Shown here piece after piece: positions 31,123 to 45,407 of a stretch of DNA of 64,000 nucleotides (the first letter of the stretch is position 1; each line of letters begins with the position of its first letter). Origin of the DNA: Cryptomeria japonica. Its lineage: Eukaryota > Streptophyta > Pinopsida > Cupressales > Cupressaceae. A program made the translations under genes and the position numbers. The stretch spans positions 235,186,733-235,250,732 of the forward strand of contig NC_081414.1 of assembly GCF_030272615.1 (NCBI RefSeq). Reading direction: 5' to 3'. The notes beneath the pieces are model-generated. The model saw only the letters and a list, made by a program, of their open reading frames with translations, was not told the origin of the DNA and made no database searches.

Positions 31123-32098
31123 TCACCCCTTTTGCAAACCAAGAGAAGCCACACTCTACTTTAGCTTCTCCACCAGCACTGGTTTAGTAAACATATCTGC
31201 ACAATTTTTAGGTGTATGAACTTTTTCAAGGGTTACTCCACCTCCATCAATAACCTATCTTACAAAATGGTACTTGATTTCAATATGCTTGGTTCTACTA
31301 TGATAAGCTGGATTTTTAGCCAAATGGATAGCACTTTGACTATCACATAATACAATAACATTGTCCTGCACTTTTCCAAACTCACCCAAAAAACCCTTCA
31401 ACCAAATTGCCTCTTTACATGCATCTAAAAAAGCCATATATTATGCCTCAGTTGTGGACAAAGCAACTGTTTATTGAAGCTTTGACATCCAACTAATTGC
31501 TCCACCTGTAAGAGTAAAGACATAACCCGATGTAGATCTCCTTTTGTCCAAATCACCTGGAAAATCAGAATCAACATAACCACACACTGAACTGCTACAA
31601 CCATTATAGGTGATACAATAATTACTTGTGCCTCTAAGATACCGAAGCATCCATTTTACTGCTACCCAATGCTCTTTACCTGGATTTTCCATGTATCTAC
31701 TGACAACACCAACTGCATGTGAAATATTTGGTCTTATACATACCATCACATACATTAAAATTCCTATTGCATTAGTATATGGTATACGAGACATATCATC
31801 CTTTTCTTTTCTAGTACTAGGACATAAACTTGAAGAAAGCTTAAATTGGGAAGCTAAAGGGATATTTAGAGGTTTCACCTTTTGCATACCGAACCTTATG
31901 AGGATCTTCTCCACATACTTCTGTTGTGATAACCAAAGCTTACCATGTTCTCTGTCTCTATATATCTCAATGCCCAAAATTTGTTTTGTTGCTCCTCGAT
32001 CCTTCATATCTAATGTCCTATCCAACTGAGCCTTTAACTTATTAATTTCAGCCATGCTTTTACTTGTTACAAGCATATCATCAACATATAACATTAAG
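31123..32098 (-). pseudogene. Copia pol 3' part: RT end and RNase H, element D
   Basis: It continues the RT from the catalytic YVDD (LYVDDMLVTSKS, near 32085). It includes the PYTNAIGILMYVMVC and GYVDSDFPGDLDKRRSTSGYVF blocks of copia RNase H and the catalytic CDSQSAIHLAKNP (near 31340), and ends at TGA 31123-31125. Nonsense codons interrupt near 31471, 31438 and 31257 without shifting the frame. The frame is in register with 58861-61851, so the two halves were one gene before the LINE inserted. Confidence 0.85.
32083..32098. repeat. Target site duplication of the LINE, left copy
   Basis: AACATATAACATTAAG matches AACATATAACACTAAG at 58861-58876 with one difference. The duplicated site lies in the RT coding region of copia element D. 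Confidence 0.85.
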
Positions 32099-32795
32099 GA
32101 TCCAACTGGAGGAGCGATATGGCGGCACTGGATGGCAGCAGGAGCGACGCTGACGAACAGAACAGGGTCACCAATCTGAGGTATTCTGGCTCCCAGTCCA
32201 CGAAGGTTTGTTCCTAGAGTGATGAAGCGGACATTTCTTTTCCCATTAAGACTGGTAGAATGCAAGCGGTCCAGGAACCAGATAAAGCGGGGGTAACAGA
32301 TAGGTTTCAGGGCTGCAAATATTCCAGTTCGCGGTTAAACCATGGAAATCCCTACTCAAGTGGTAATCTGTGCCCTATTGACCCGCACAAGTGGAAGGCG
32401 AATGGTTTCAGTTGGAACAACAAAGGCTAGTTCCACAAGGCTAACCATCTTGTATCTAAGGGCCCCATAAACTGGTATCCACCGCCTAAACCTAACACTT
32501 CCAATGCGCTGCTTGAGAGAGACATCCCTTATACCGACTCTTTTTTGGCTCCCATGACTGATCATGGTAATTTCCAAAAGTGGAATGGGTGCTTTAGGTA
32601 AGGAAACTCTAAGGCGGATCAAGCAAGGTTTTGGAGATCTAACTACCGTCCGATTAATCAGAACCCTTGACCAAATCTAGAAAGACGCCCAGATTTTAGG
32701 AGAGCAGGCTCTCTCTTTCAGCAGCCCCGTTTTCATAAACCTCAAGACTCACTATCTTTCTGGATGAGAATAAAATTAATTCTGCTCAGTCAAAT
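32099..32795 (+). other. LINE 5' region, degraded ORF1 start
   Basis: There is no intact frame. Words such as NKRGNSKADQARF-like plus-strand translations suggest a decayed N-terminal part of ORF1 or a 5' UTR. Minus-strand frames here are shadows. Confidence 0.4.
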
Positions 32796-33982
32796 TTGCT
32801 TGAGTCTTGCCTTTTTATCAAGTGGGGTGGTGGAAAGCGGGTTAAGGACATCTTTGAATCCTGGTGTAGAGCACAGTGGGGAAATGATATTAATATTAAT
32901 ATTCTCTCGAATGATTTCTATATGATTGGATTTATGAACAATAAGGAGCAATGGCAAGCTAAAAACATAGGTCCATATATCCTAGATGGCATTGAAGTTC
33001 ACATCATCGATTGGCAGCCCAATTTTAATCCCCGAACATATGTCTTTCCGGATAGCAAGGTATGGATAAGATTGTATAATTGTCCCTCAGATTATTGGCA
33101 CATTGATGTCATTAAGGACATATGCAAAAACCTTGGTACCTTTGTATCGGCTGGTGATATCTTGGAAGATAAACTATGGGGAAGGTTTCTCATAATTTGT
33201 ATTAGCACAAATCAAATCACCAAAATCCCTGACGAAGTAAGAATTATTGAGGCTAGAAATATCTGGATTCAAAAGATTGACAGGGAAGATCAGCTGCATA
33301 TTTGTCCTAAATGCTTCTCCTTGGATCATTCTGGTATTAGTTGTGATGTCTCAGCTATGATATAGCGAAATTATTCATGTATGCAATCTCCTATTGAGGA
33401 TAAACTGCAACTGGAACCTCTCATTACCGATGACTTTGGGGATTCCCTTTGCAACAATAATCTTGAGAAGGAGAATGTTATGCTAATGGAGGCAACCCCT
33501 TTGATCATAGTCCCCCCCTCCTCTAGTCCAAACGAGAGCCAACAAGATCTTCTCACACTACTAGAGAAGACCAATCCCTACAGGCAGACATTGAATCCAA
33601 GATTGCATACTCTCTTCCACCCTCCCCCTTTGTGCCTAGGAATCAATTGGCAATTGAAGATGGAAATCCGTCGTCTTAGGATATGGAGAATGACACTATA
33701 GGGGTGTTGGGAGGGCAAACTGGCTCTCTGATAGGTATTGATCTAGAAGATGGCGAAATTGAAACCTCCTCCTCAGAGGGGGAGGAGGACTTTGAACCTG
33801 ACTCAAAGCTTATAATGGAGGGTTCCTTAAAAGGTTTTGGAAAATCAAATTTAACTATTGTTAAACCAAAAGGCATGCGGGGGCACAAGTCCAAAAAATT
33901 CATGCTAGCAATAGCTAGTGCTGCCTATTGTCAAACCAAACTTAATTTAGGGAAGGGAATTGCTCTTCCCCGGGAGTCATGA
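32796..33982 (+). pseudogene. LINE ORF1 (DUF4283 and zinc knuckle)
   Basis: ORF1 of plant L1 elements binds element RNA. 32796-33365 gives 189 residues with a DUF4283-like core (FYMIGFMNNKEQWQ, then KVWIRLYNCPSDYW) and a CCHC knuckle CPKCFSLDHSGISC near its end. After a stop and frameshifts, an acidic Ser/Glu-rich C-terminal part follows (33381-33701, then 33683-33982). Its stop TGA (33980-33982) overlaps the ORF2 ATG (33979). Confidence 0.75.
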
Positions 33983-36900
33983 GACTCTTATCTTGGAACG
34001 TCAAGGGCATCAATGCCCCTGACAAATGGTGCTTGATTAAGTGTCGGATTGATGATACCAAAGGAGATATTTGGCTACTACAGGAAACTAAATGGAGCAA
34101 GGCTGAGATTGAGGCCAAAATAAGAGTTTGGAAATAGTGGAATGGGTTTTTTAGGCAATCGAATGGAGCTTTTGGTGGCTTGGGAATTATTTGGAACCCC
34201 ATGAATGTTAAGATCTCACTTGTGGGAGAAGATAAGTATTGGCAATATTGCTTGGTCACTATTCTTGGACGAAATGAGAACTTCAATATCTTCAATGTGT
34301 ACGGACCTTCTTCTGCTGGTGATAAGTGGGCTCTCTGGGAGCTCCTATCCTTTAAGCTAAACAATATTACCGATGGTAGTTGTGTGGCAGCTGGGGATTT
34401 TAAGTGGGAGTATTCAGAAGACTGGTACGTCCCAAAAAGACTTCTTGGACTTTGTTGAGAAGAATCACCTCTTAGACATTGTTCCGAAAAATGGAATTTT
34501 CACATGGTCGAACCAGAGATTGGGCTTCACTAATATTGTTGAACGACTTGGTCAGTTCCTTGTTTTTGGTGATTGGCTATGCCAAAATCTATCCTTAGAA
34601 TCATTGATTCTATCACTCACCAAATCAGATCACTTCCCGATCTGTCTGGAGTTTGCCTTGGCTCAAGCGGAGGGAGGTACTCCATTCCGATTTTAGAAAA
34701 TGTGGCTCAAAGTGGCTGAACTACATGATCTTATAACGGCTTGGTGGAATGAGCCAGTATTTAGGAATCATTCGAGACTTCTCATTCTCAATAAAAAAAC
34801 TCAAGTATATTAAGGTTAAGATCAAGGAATGGAATAATAACCACTTCAAGAATATTCATATGGAGAAACTAAGAATTAAGGTTGAATTGGCAGATTTAAC
34901 CAACTCTGTTACGTCTTCAAGAATGACTGAGGAGCTATTCATCAAAGAAAATTATCTCAAATCTGACCTAAATCAAATCCTTAGATGTGGGGAAATCCAC
35001 TGGTGGCAAAAATCAAGGGAGTTATGGTTAAAGGAAGGAGATAAAAACACCAAATTCTTCCATCGGTCGGCCATTGCCAATTGAAATAAAAATAGAATAT
35101 TAGAGATTATGAGATCGAATGGTGTCACTATCAGGAATTACGAGGACATTGCACAGGAAGCTATAAGTTTCTTTAACTCTCTATTGAATGGTGACCGTAA
35201 GGTCAATCATGAAGCAAGAGCCAAAATTCTAAACTCAATCCCATCCATCATTTATGCTAATCAAAATACAGCTCTCTATACACCCATTTCTATTGATGAA
35301 GTAAGGAAAACCACCCTCCAATTGAAACCGGATAAGACTCCTGGCCCGGATGGCTTCCCTGTCGCGTTCTTCCATCATTACTGGGATATCATTGCTCAAG
35401 ATTTACACCTTGTTGTAGAAGAATAAAGAAAGAAGATGACTATGTTAGGGGCCATCAATCACACCTTTTTTACTCTAATTCTGAAGAAGCAGAACCCACA
35501 ACAGATGAGTGACTTCAAGCCTATCGCTCTATGCAATACTATATATAAGATTGTAACAAAGATCATAGCTAACAGATTGAAGCCCCTCCTTAAGCACATT
35601 ATATCAGAGGAAAAAAGCGGGTTTGCCCCTGGAAGATCCATTGTAGAAGGTATCATTGCTGCTCATGAAACACTCCACACAGCTAGGAAAACCAAGGACT
35701 CTTGTATGATTTTAAAATTGGACATCCTGAAAGCTTATGACATGGAGGACAGTGATTTCTTATTTGATGTTCTCAATAAATTTGGCTTCTGCAAGGAATG
35801 GCTCACTTGGGTTACGAGTTGTCTCTCTTCCCCCAAATTCTCGGTTCTGGTCAATGGTTCATCCCATGATTTCTTCTCTTTGACAAGAGGTATTAGACAA
35901 GGTGATCTATTATCACCCTTTCTATTTATCATAATGGTTGAAGTTTTAGGTCGATCCATAAGAGATCTCCAACAAGATGGTCGTTGGGTTGGAGTTAATG
36001 TGGCAACAGGGGTTGAAAAAATGACTCATCTTCAGTTTGCTGATGACACCATTCTATTTGGATCGGCCTGTAGGCGGGAAGCCAGATCAATCAAAACTTG
36101 CCTTGATGACTATTGTTTGGCTTCTGGATAGAAGATCAACTGGCACAAATCTGAAGTGAATTTTGTCAACACTCCGCTCAACTTGCAAACGATATTATCA
36201 AGGATTCTCAATCTCAGAGTTGCTAATTTCCCAGGGAAATTTCTTGGTACCCCACTCTTCATTGGTAGTAATAGAGCTCACTACTGGAAGCACCTCATTG
36301 ATAAGTGAAAATCCAAGCTTGCAACTTGGAAAGGCAAGTGGTTATCTTCTGCTGGGAAACTCACTATGATAAAGTCGGTCCTTTCAGCGCTACCGATTTT
36401 TTCCATGGCTTGCCTACGATTACCGGTGGCATTTGAAGAAGAATTGATTTCTTTAATGAGAAATTTCCTTTGGAATGGGTCGGATGATAAAGGTAAATTT
36501 CCCCTGATAGCTTGGAAAAAGATCTGTCAACCAAAAATGGCAGGTGGTGCCGGTATTCGCCAAATATCAATTATGAATTTAGCAATGGGTGCTAAACTGG
36601 TTTGGGAAATTTGTAGCGGCGGGAAACAAAAATGGGCAAGGCTCCTGAAACATAAATATCTGGACTCCCTAGAACCTAAGAGGATTCTGACTATCAACAA
36701 CCCTCCCAGGGGTTCGACTATCTGGAATTTCATTTTGGACAGCAGGGAAATCATAAGCGATCAGGTTACCTGGGAGGTCAGGAATGGCAGGGATGCCTCC
36801 TTTTGGTTTGATTCTTGGTCAAGTGAAGCTTCCCTATGTCACAACCCCTCTCTACATCCTATTATGGAGGAAACCTGTCTCCTCTAGGGGCATAATATCT

Positions 36901-38127
36901 GTGATTATGGTTATCTGATCCTAGAAAATGGTATTTCTAAATGAAAATGGAACTCCTTGGACAAGCTGGACTTGGATCAGTTTCAGAAGGACTTATTTAC
37001 TGACATTCTCAACAAAAGGATTATTTTCCCTTCCTCTGATAAGGATATTATTAGGTGGTGCGGCTCCTCTAATGGAAAATATAAGGTATGCTTTGGCTAC
37101 AAGCTGAAAGAAGCGACTATAGACAAAAAAGACTGGCCTGTTAATCTATTTTAGCATCAACACCTCCTTCCCAAAGCGGGTTCCTTTGCCTGGTTGGCCT
37201 GCCAGAGGAAAATCTTAACTCAAGAAAGGCTCCATTCAATGGGTATCAATGGACCCAGTAGATGTCCTTTATGTCTAGATCAGGAAGAGACTATAGATCA
37301 TCTTCTTCTCCATTGCGAATTCTCCAGTCATTGTTGGTGGTATTTCATGGAAAAACTGAGATTATTCGACCCCATGGTTTTTGCAATGGCCTAAACCGGT
37401 AGGAAAGGCGGTTTCTTCTGATTTTCTCTTCATCCTCCCATCACTTCTGATATGGGAAATTTGGAAAGAAATGAACCACAAAATATTCCAGGGTAAAGAT
37501 ATGGGCCCTCAGTCTCTTTGTGCGAAAATTGAAAACCACCTGACTGAGCTCCTGAATGTGGCGGCCCAATCCAAAACACTTAAGAAAAATTTGTTCACAA
37601 ACTGGGATTGTAAGATTAAGATGGCTCTTCCAAACCTACTCATCCCTCCGATTTTCGGTCTAGGCTCTCCAGTGGATCAGACCAATCCAAGAGCGGGGGT
37701 GATTTGGGACGCACCAGCGGTTGGGTGGAGCAAGGTAAACTTTGATGGTGCTTCTGCAGGCAATCCGGGCCAAAGTGGTATTGGTTGCATTCTGAGGGAC
37801 TCTGATGGTCTCTGTATAAAATAAATCTCCGAAAAGATTGGAGTGGCTACTAATAATGAAGCGGAATTCAAAACGGCATTAAGAGGTCTTCAGCTAGGGA
37901 AGGAGCTTGGGGTGCAGAAAATTCATTTGGAGGGTGACTCATTAAATGTCATTAACGCAATCTGTTGTAATAGCACCCCTTGTTGGGGCCTTAACCAATG
38001 GCTTCAACCGATCCTGGTACTGCTAGCTACCTTTAATGAATTCCAGGTTAGCCATATCTATAGAGAAGGTAATGGTGAAGCCGATAGACTTTCTAAATTG
38101 GCTATAACCATTAGTGACCCCCCTTGA
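33979..38127 (+). pseudogene. LINE ORF2: endonuclease, reverse transcriptase, RNase H
   Basis: It starts ATGAGACTCTTATCTTGGAA, coding MRLLSWNVKGIN, typical of the AP endonuclease. The endonuclease domain is 33979-34696, with a frameshift near 34400. RT is 35109-36131, with the FKPIALCNTIYKI block, GFAPGRSI, GIRQGDLLSPFLF and the catalytic FADD. A zf-RVT region follows (36366-37394), then an RNase H (37735-38127) with FDGASAGNPG, NNEAEF, LEGDS and EADRL, so its four acidic residues are visible. At least three frameshifts and several stops break it. Confidence 0.85.
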
Positions 38128-38783
38128 AGATTCATCGTTGATGTTTTCTGTTGCATCGATTGGCATGCTCTCCTCACTCAGGTTGGGTCCTTTAAAATAT
38201 GGTGCATACCAATGGGTCTCCTGATAGGTGTGCACTCTTCATTTCTATCTGCCCCCTCCAGTTGTGGAGCAAACTAGTGCTATGCTCCCCGATAGCAGCG
38301 ACTCCCCCTCTCCACCTTTTGGTCTTGGTTTCGGTGGAAAGATCGACCGGTTACCTTATTAACCGATTAAGGTCTCCTCTTATCATCGTGACATGACGCA
38401 TTGTCGACACTATTGATTAGTGCCAACTTTTGTCTCGTGGCAATTTAGTACAAGTGTACTTGAGTATCCAATTACGACTATATCCTTCAAGATTTGTTTA
38501 TATTCACTTTATGCTTAAAGTCGGTCGACATCAAGTTGAGGAGTTTTGGAGTAGATGGTTAGTCAAATACCGGGTTCTCATGCGTGTGGGCATTTATTGG
38601 AGACGCAGGTGCAGGGTGTCGTATTCTCTGGTTCGACCCCTTGCTATTTAATAAAGGAATACCCCTTTTTTCCACAATATTTTGCTTTCCTCTCTTGGCA
38701 ACTTGGTATGGAGACCCCAATCCTCCTCGAAGCTACTTGTCGACAGATGGCTTTCCTAGGCGAAATCACGGACAGGCATCTAC
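38128..38783 (+). other. LINE 3' region upstream of element E
   Basis: This is non-coding or decayed sequence after ORF2. It continues across the AAGAG duplication at 57929-58860, including a final ~900 bases before the poly(A). No domain was recognised. Confidence 0.5.
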
Positions 38784-38788
38784 AAGAG
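38784..38788. repeat. Target site duplication AAGAG of gypsy element E, left
   Basis: AAGAG precedes TGTTGACG and recurs at 57924-57928 directly after the right LTR terminus ATAACA. It fixes both outer ends of element E. Confidence 0.85.
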
Positions 38789-39890
38789 TGTTGACGATTG
38801 TTATTGACACCCCCGCCAACAATAGGGTAGCCAGTGTGAACACTCACCACCTCTCCTGAAAAGTTAACGAGTTTAGAAAACCCACTACTCCAAGGTCTCT
38901 GTAGTTGGGTCTCGACGGTGATGGGCAGCCCAATGGTTGATGTGGTTATACCTGTAAAGGGGCCTGCTGGTTAGAACTAAATCTCGCTAGTTATGGATAA
39001 CTGCACTTCCTTTCTTTTTGTATTTTTATGGTTTAAGATTCTATGGGAAATAAAATGCGAACTTTTTGTATTTTTATGGTTTAAGATTCTATGGGAAATA
39101 AAATGCGAAGTGTAAACGGAAAAAAGAAAATAACAATAAAGACCAATATAATAACAACTTAATGAACTACTCAATTAGTTCCCTGCAATCCAAGCAATCA
39201 TCCAATATTATCCAAGTTAGCATTCAACAACGGACCTCCACAAAACCTGCAAAATCATCAATTTCACAAATCTATGGAAATAAAATCATCAACAATATGG
39301 CCTATCACAATGATTCTCATACACCATTGACGCGCACAATGTGATTCATAAAGTGATAGAAAAAAAGATTAAACCACGTTGCTAACTCCAAATAATAGAC
39401 GTTACCAGATTACACAAAACAATTTGGTAGAATATGAATGTAGATCGGGAAATCTACAAGTTGCTTCTCATATTAATCTCCATGAATGTATAACAAAAAT
39501 AACTCAAACTTCTTAACAATCTGAAAAATATTCTAAAAATCTCTAAGTAGGCCACAAATCATCAATTTGGGACCCTTACAAATGAATCCATCATCTCAAT
39601 TTATAGAATCTCTTTACCCTACTATCTAGGAAATAACCCTACCCTAAATTAAGAACTGAAACTAGGAGTCGCAGTTAACCTACAAGTTTCTGCCTTGACA
39701 CTCCACTTAACAACTACGAAATGGGGACTGCATGAGCACTACGAAAACCCTGCTAGGTGAGCCACGTTTTCGTAATAATACAGAATTTCTCTCAAAATTG
39801 GAACTCAAGTAGGAGTCATAGTTAAAAAATACAAGATTTAAGGATTTATAAAAAAAGATTTGTCATTTTTAGCAATTGTGTGCTTATCCT

Positions 39891-42800
39891 TTATTTCTTG
39901 ATAAAAGCTCTATAATTATCAACTATACATGCAACTGCTTGAACCGGAGGATCTTCTACATGCTTAACTCTAAATTTATGCTTCTTCAAAACTTCATCTG
40001 CATGCGTTCTTCCCTCCTCCAACTCCTTCACTGTGTGTGCCACCTCTTGACACTGAGTAATTAGATACGTATACATGTCCATAAGGGTGACATCAAACTG
40101 GGTCGTGGGTCCTAGGTGTTGTGCCTCATATGCATCCCATTGATTCAAACTTGCTGCTGGTCCATTATTCCTATATCAGCTAATCTGAGGCCAAAAGGTC
40201 CTAGCATATTCTTTACAAAATTCTCATATGACAAAATTTTTCTAAGGAGAGGGTCCCGAATCTCAGTCATATCCTTGATATATTGTTGAAACATTTCAAT
40301 CTTTAGCTCCAAGATGTATACATAAGACTATAAGTTTTTATAGCTGTCATCCCCTAAGAGGTCCTCCTTTATCACCGTCTCTTCACCTAGCCGCAATATC
40401 TTCTTCAAAACTGGGAATTTTTTGGTGAAAATGTTTGACCTCCATTCCCATTGTGTGGAACAAGAAGCCAAAGCTCCGCCTACCTGTACGACCTTACCAT
40501 ACATCCCCATAGTATCTTGCAAAAATAATCTTATTTTGGTCGTATTTACTTGGGCCCATGACTTGGCTGCAGTTGCCACCCGCCTCACCACCATTAACGC
40601 TTTTACTTCTTCTTCTGGCACCGATGAGGTAGAAGGCAAGTCATCAGTTTTGCACGAGTCCAGGGGTCTACTCATTTCAATTAGCGGCTGCTTATATTGT
40701 CCTAGTTGTGCTTTGAGTTCCACGTTGGAAGTATGTTCCTTCTCTACACGTCCTCTGATGACGCTCGTGGCTAACTCCAAAGTATCTAGCTCCCCCCACT
40801 TGGTTTGATTGCCCAAATTTATCTGTGATATTTGTTATTTGGGAGAAGCTTGTCCCTCGGCCTGAGATGGAACTGCCACATCTACAATCACTTCATCAGA
40901 ACTACTTTTTGATAGGTGATGAACAGTTTTCAGCTTCTTAGCCTTTGGTGGCTCCTCGGTGATTACTTGTTGCAAAGTAACCTTAGGGAGCTCTGCTTTT
41001 CTCCTTTTCTTCCCAAAGGTAAATTCCAGCCATTGTGGTATATCTTCATCCTTGTCACCTTGATGTGACACTATATCCGTAGTTATAACATGAACCTCTG
41101 CCTGCTCCTTTGCTTTCGTTTTCTCAGGGTCTTGAGGTGGTATAACTTGACGAGCTAAATTAGTTTGGAGAGCTTGTTGCTTGTGTAAATCTCTCAGTTT
41201 TCCACTGACCTCCTCATTAAATGCCATTTCTTCATCACCTTCCTTTGTTTCCCCTTGCCCGATTGCTATATCCTTAAGAAGGTCCTCTTGATCTTGAGGG
41301 GTTAACACTAGTCTTTTATTCAGGAGGTCTCCTGCCTCTTCCGCTTCTTGTTCGACTTCTAGCAGTCGTTGTTGCTCAAGGTCCTCTTCCTCCTGATCTG
41401 AATCAGACTCAAGGTTTCTAACTTTTATTCCTTCAGTGGTAGGTCTGAAGCCTTGCACTCTGGGCTACCCTGTGGATATATTGACTAGTGGTGGTGCAGG
41501 GGCACTGGTGCCTGGAGCATTTGTGGCATCTGTTGAAGGTGGTCGAGCGGGTATCTCCTCAGTAGCTTCTATATTTTCTTCTTATTCTTGGGTACCCTCT
41601 CCTTCAGTGTTCCCTATAGTCATCCTCGGTGGGAGAACTTTGGCAAGTGGTACCACTCCCAATCCATCGGTCACTTCTAGGTCCACAGCCTTCTTTAATA
41701 ATTCAGACTCCCTCATCTTTTCTTGGAGTTTCTTCAGTAAGTCCTCAGTGCTTTCTTGAGGTTTGTCTTCTTCACCTGGATCGGTGGACGTATTCTGCCT
41801 CGAGGCTGACCTTGTCTTTCGAGCGTACTCCTTATGGCCCCTTGACCGTGGTACCCCTGAATTGGATTCCTTGTATTTTGCCTTTGAGACATTGGGCCTT
41901 ACCCTCTCGTGTAACCATTGCTTGGTCCTATTGATGACCACCTGGGAGACCTTTTCCATATTTGTGTCTTCACTTGCAGACCATTTTATTGGGGAGAGAG
42001 GCCTTTTATCTATCCCTGATTCCCTATAAGTTGGATCAAGTAAGTCGCCATCATCCCTAAGGTCTTTAGGGAGGTTAGTCTCGATTCTAAAATCTCTTAC
42101 CTGTGGCACATATAACTTGTTATAGTTATTCTCCCTAACCTCAAAATTGTCTTGAAGGTTGGCCCAAAATTCCTCCAAGCTAGGCCTGTGCCCCTCATAT
42201 GCCTTAGGCATAGCTTGTTTAAACTTCCCATAGGGATCATAGAACTCCCTAGCACGATCATACTCTTTCAAGTTCAAATCTTGAAGCTCTTGTTCTACTA
42301 ACTTCGCTACTTGTATTTTGGAACATGTAAAGTATCCAATAGATATTGAGAAATCAATACATGCTTTCTGTTTTGATGACAAAAGTGACTGGAGGTCCAC
42401 AAGCTGACTCACATACTCTAGCAAAATTATCCTATGATTGCAGTATCGGGGCAACAGCATTGGGTTTCCTGTGAATCCGCTAACCCTGATGTAAGTAGAG
42501 CGTGGGTTTTGGATAAACCAACATGCCCATTCTCGGATGATAGCCATGGCCTTCGGGCTAATCCGATATCCTACATCTCCTGTCAACTTGATTATTATTG
42601 GGAAGACGAAGGCATCATTAACTCTTTTAAAATTAGTCTTTGCATTGGCTAGAGTGAGTTGAGCATAATACTCCCATATCTGCTTATGTCCTTCCTCCTC
42701 TCCCAATTGACCTTCTACTTGTAGCCCTGGGAACTTTCCAGCTCTAGCGGCTACCCAGATGACATATGATGTGAAAAAGAACTTTTGAGTATGCTAAAAT

Positions 42801-43501
42801 TCTTTCATCTGCTTACAAATATTGTCAGAGAGGATCTGCGGCCAATCAAAGTATTGTTTTCATATTAAAATAGTGCTCATGAATTGGAACATCTAGGGAT
42901 GAAAATGCTTGCAATCTGGCTTGCCAAAGGCCCTACTGAGCATGATGATTAAGTCTCTTTGAGGCTCTTTGAAGTCCGCCCTTAGGATCTTCGTTGCCTT
43001 GAGTCTTGTCTTTCTTTCTTCTTCTAACCAGTTTGTATTCATGTGCCTCTTACTAGCTGATATCTTATCATTCCATACCTTTAAGGCCTATTCTTCGGTT
43101 AACAAAAATACTTCCTCCCTGGTTGGGATTCCAAAGACGAACCCAAGCATATCTGGAGACAAGTCTATGACTATCTTTCCTTGTGCATCTGTGCACTTTC
43201 TAGTTTCTGAGTTATAAAATGGAGCAATGGTCATTATGAACTTTGGTGCCTGTAATGACTGTGGGAAGACAGTAGCTTCAACTAGGCTGGACCTCTTGAT
43301 TCTCCGATGGAGGACCTCCAGATTAGGTTTTTCCAATTGAGCCTTGATATCTTCAATTTCTATATGGCCAATTTCAGTATCCGTGACCCATCTGATTTGA
43401 TCCTCTAGCTTTGAAACATAGACCTGTCCTTGATAATGGTATTTCATGGTGGCTGGGAGTCTATCAATTTCTTTGCCTCTTTTGCTGGAGGATGAGTCCA
43501 T
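39891..43501 (-). pseudogene. LTR-resident gene of element E, copy in the 3' LTR
   Basis: The frame starts ATG at 43501 (MDSSSSKRGKEID...) and stays in one register to 40328, with stops near 43088, 42860 (TGA), 41582, 40833 and 40328 (TAG). After a frameshift the last part is 39891-40148. It is homologous throughout to 53326-56937. The protein was not recognised; for its parts see the 5' LTR copy. In the 3' LTR it would lie downstream of the second TATA box, outside the gag-pol transcript body. Confidence 0.7.
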
Positions 43502-44014
43502 CTAACCACTTGAACTTGCAAGCAGAAAGCAAATCCTCAGTTTTTGATAACAAGCATAAAAGTTAATTTACCTCGGGACTTCGAGGTCCCCGGATAGGCA
43601 TAAGTGAAGAAGGCCCGGAACTCCGGGGTTCCGGGCTTATGTTGGGTGTAAAATGAATCCCAAAACTCTGGGGTTCCGAGTTGAGAGCTACCCGGAACTC
43701 CGAGGTTCCGAGGTTCCGGGGGCATAAAAACCAACTACCTGGAACTCCAAGGGTTCCGGGGTTAAGAACTAGGGCACGCGAAAACAAAAGCACGCAAAGA
43801 AAAACAAACAAAAACCAACAATCACAAAAAAAAATGAGGGAAGAAAAAATCTAATCTAGAAAACCACCAACACGAGCAAAAAAAAAAATCACCAACCTGG
43901 TGAATCGAAATGCCCGAAAACGTCAAGGAAAACTTGGAGGTTCGGAGGTTCGCGACTTGGAGCTAGGGAGGCGGAGTTGTGGATGCACAAATGAACTTTA
44001 AAATTCCATCATCT

Positions 44015-44024
44015 CTATTTATAG
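44015..44024 (-). promoter_or_regulatory. TATA box, 3' LTR of element E
   Basis: The minus strand reads CTATAAATAG, matching the plant TATA consensus. The same box is at 57453-57462 in the 5' LTR. It lies about 515 bases before the LTR-gene ATG. Confidence 0.6.
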
Positions 44025-44159
44025 CTCCCCCCAAGTCTGTCCGTACGAAGACCTTAAACACGACCTCGGGACTACGGGGTCCCGAGGTTCCGAGCTCAAC
44101 AAAAAGGAACACCCTACCCCAGAACTCTGGGGGTCCGAGGTTCCAAAGCAAGAAAAAAG

Positions 44160-44400
44160 GAGGCCCCTACCTTGGGACTCCGGGACTTTGGAGTTCCGAG
44201 GTCAAAACCAAAAGGGACCTTGAGACTCCAGGACTCTGGAGTTTTGAGGTCAAAACCAAAAGGGACCTCGGGACTCCAGAGTTCTGAGGTCAAAACCAAA
44301 AGGGACCTCGGGACTCCGGGACTCTGGAGTTCTGAGGTCAAAAACAAAAGGGACCTCGGGACTCCGGGACTCCGGAGTTCCGAGGTCAAAAACAAAAGGA
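44160..44400. repeat. GGGACTCCGGAGTTCCGAGG tandem array, 3' LTR of E
   Basis: About five units of 30-46 bases contain ACTCCGGAGT-like palindromes followed by GAGGTCAAAACCAAAAGGGA. The array is upstream of the TATA box in the LTR's own orientation, so it lies in U3. Related single units occur at about 43570-43760. The sister array is at 57600-57845. Confidence 0.75.
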
Positions 44401-44480
44401 AAGTAAAGAGAAAACAAAGGGGGATGAGTGAAGCAATGAACAAACAACCAAGAAGAGAAATAGACATTATTAACTCTCTT

Positions 44481-45407
<927 letters not shown>

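Larger units (their letters stand above)
38789..44473 (-). repeat. 3' LTR of gypsy element E
   Basis: It matches 52271-57923 along its length. Its plus-strand left end is TGTTGACG. Its right end is unclear: similarity fades near 44465 and the expected CA terminus is not seen, but a short purine tract (minus AAGAGAG, 44474-44480) would fit the PPT. A 48-bp tandem duplication (39014-39061, 39062-39109) is present only in this LTR. Confidence 0.8.
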
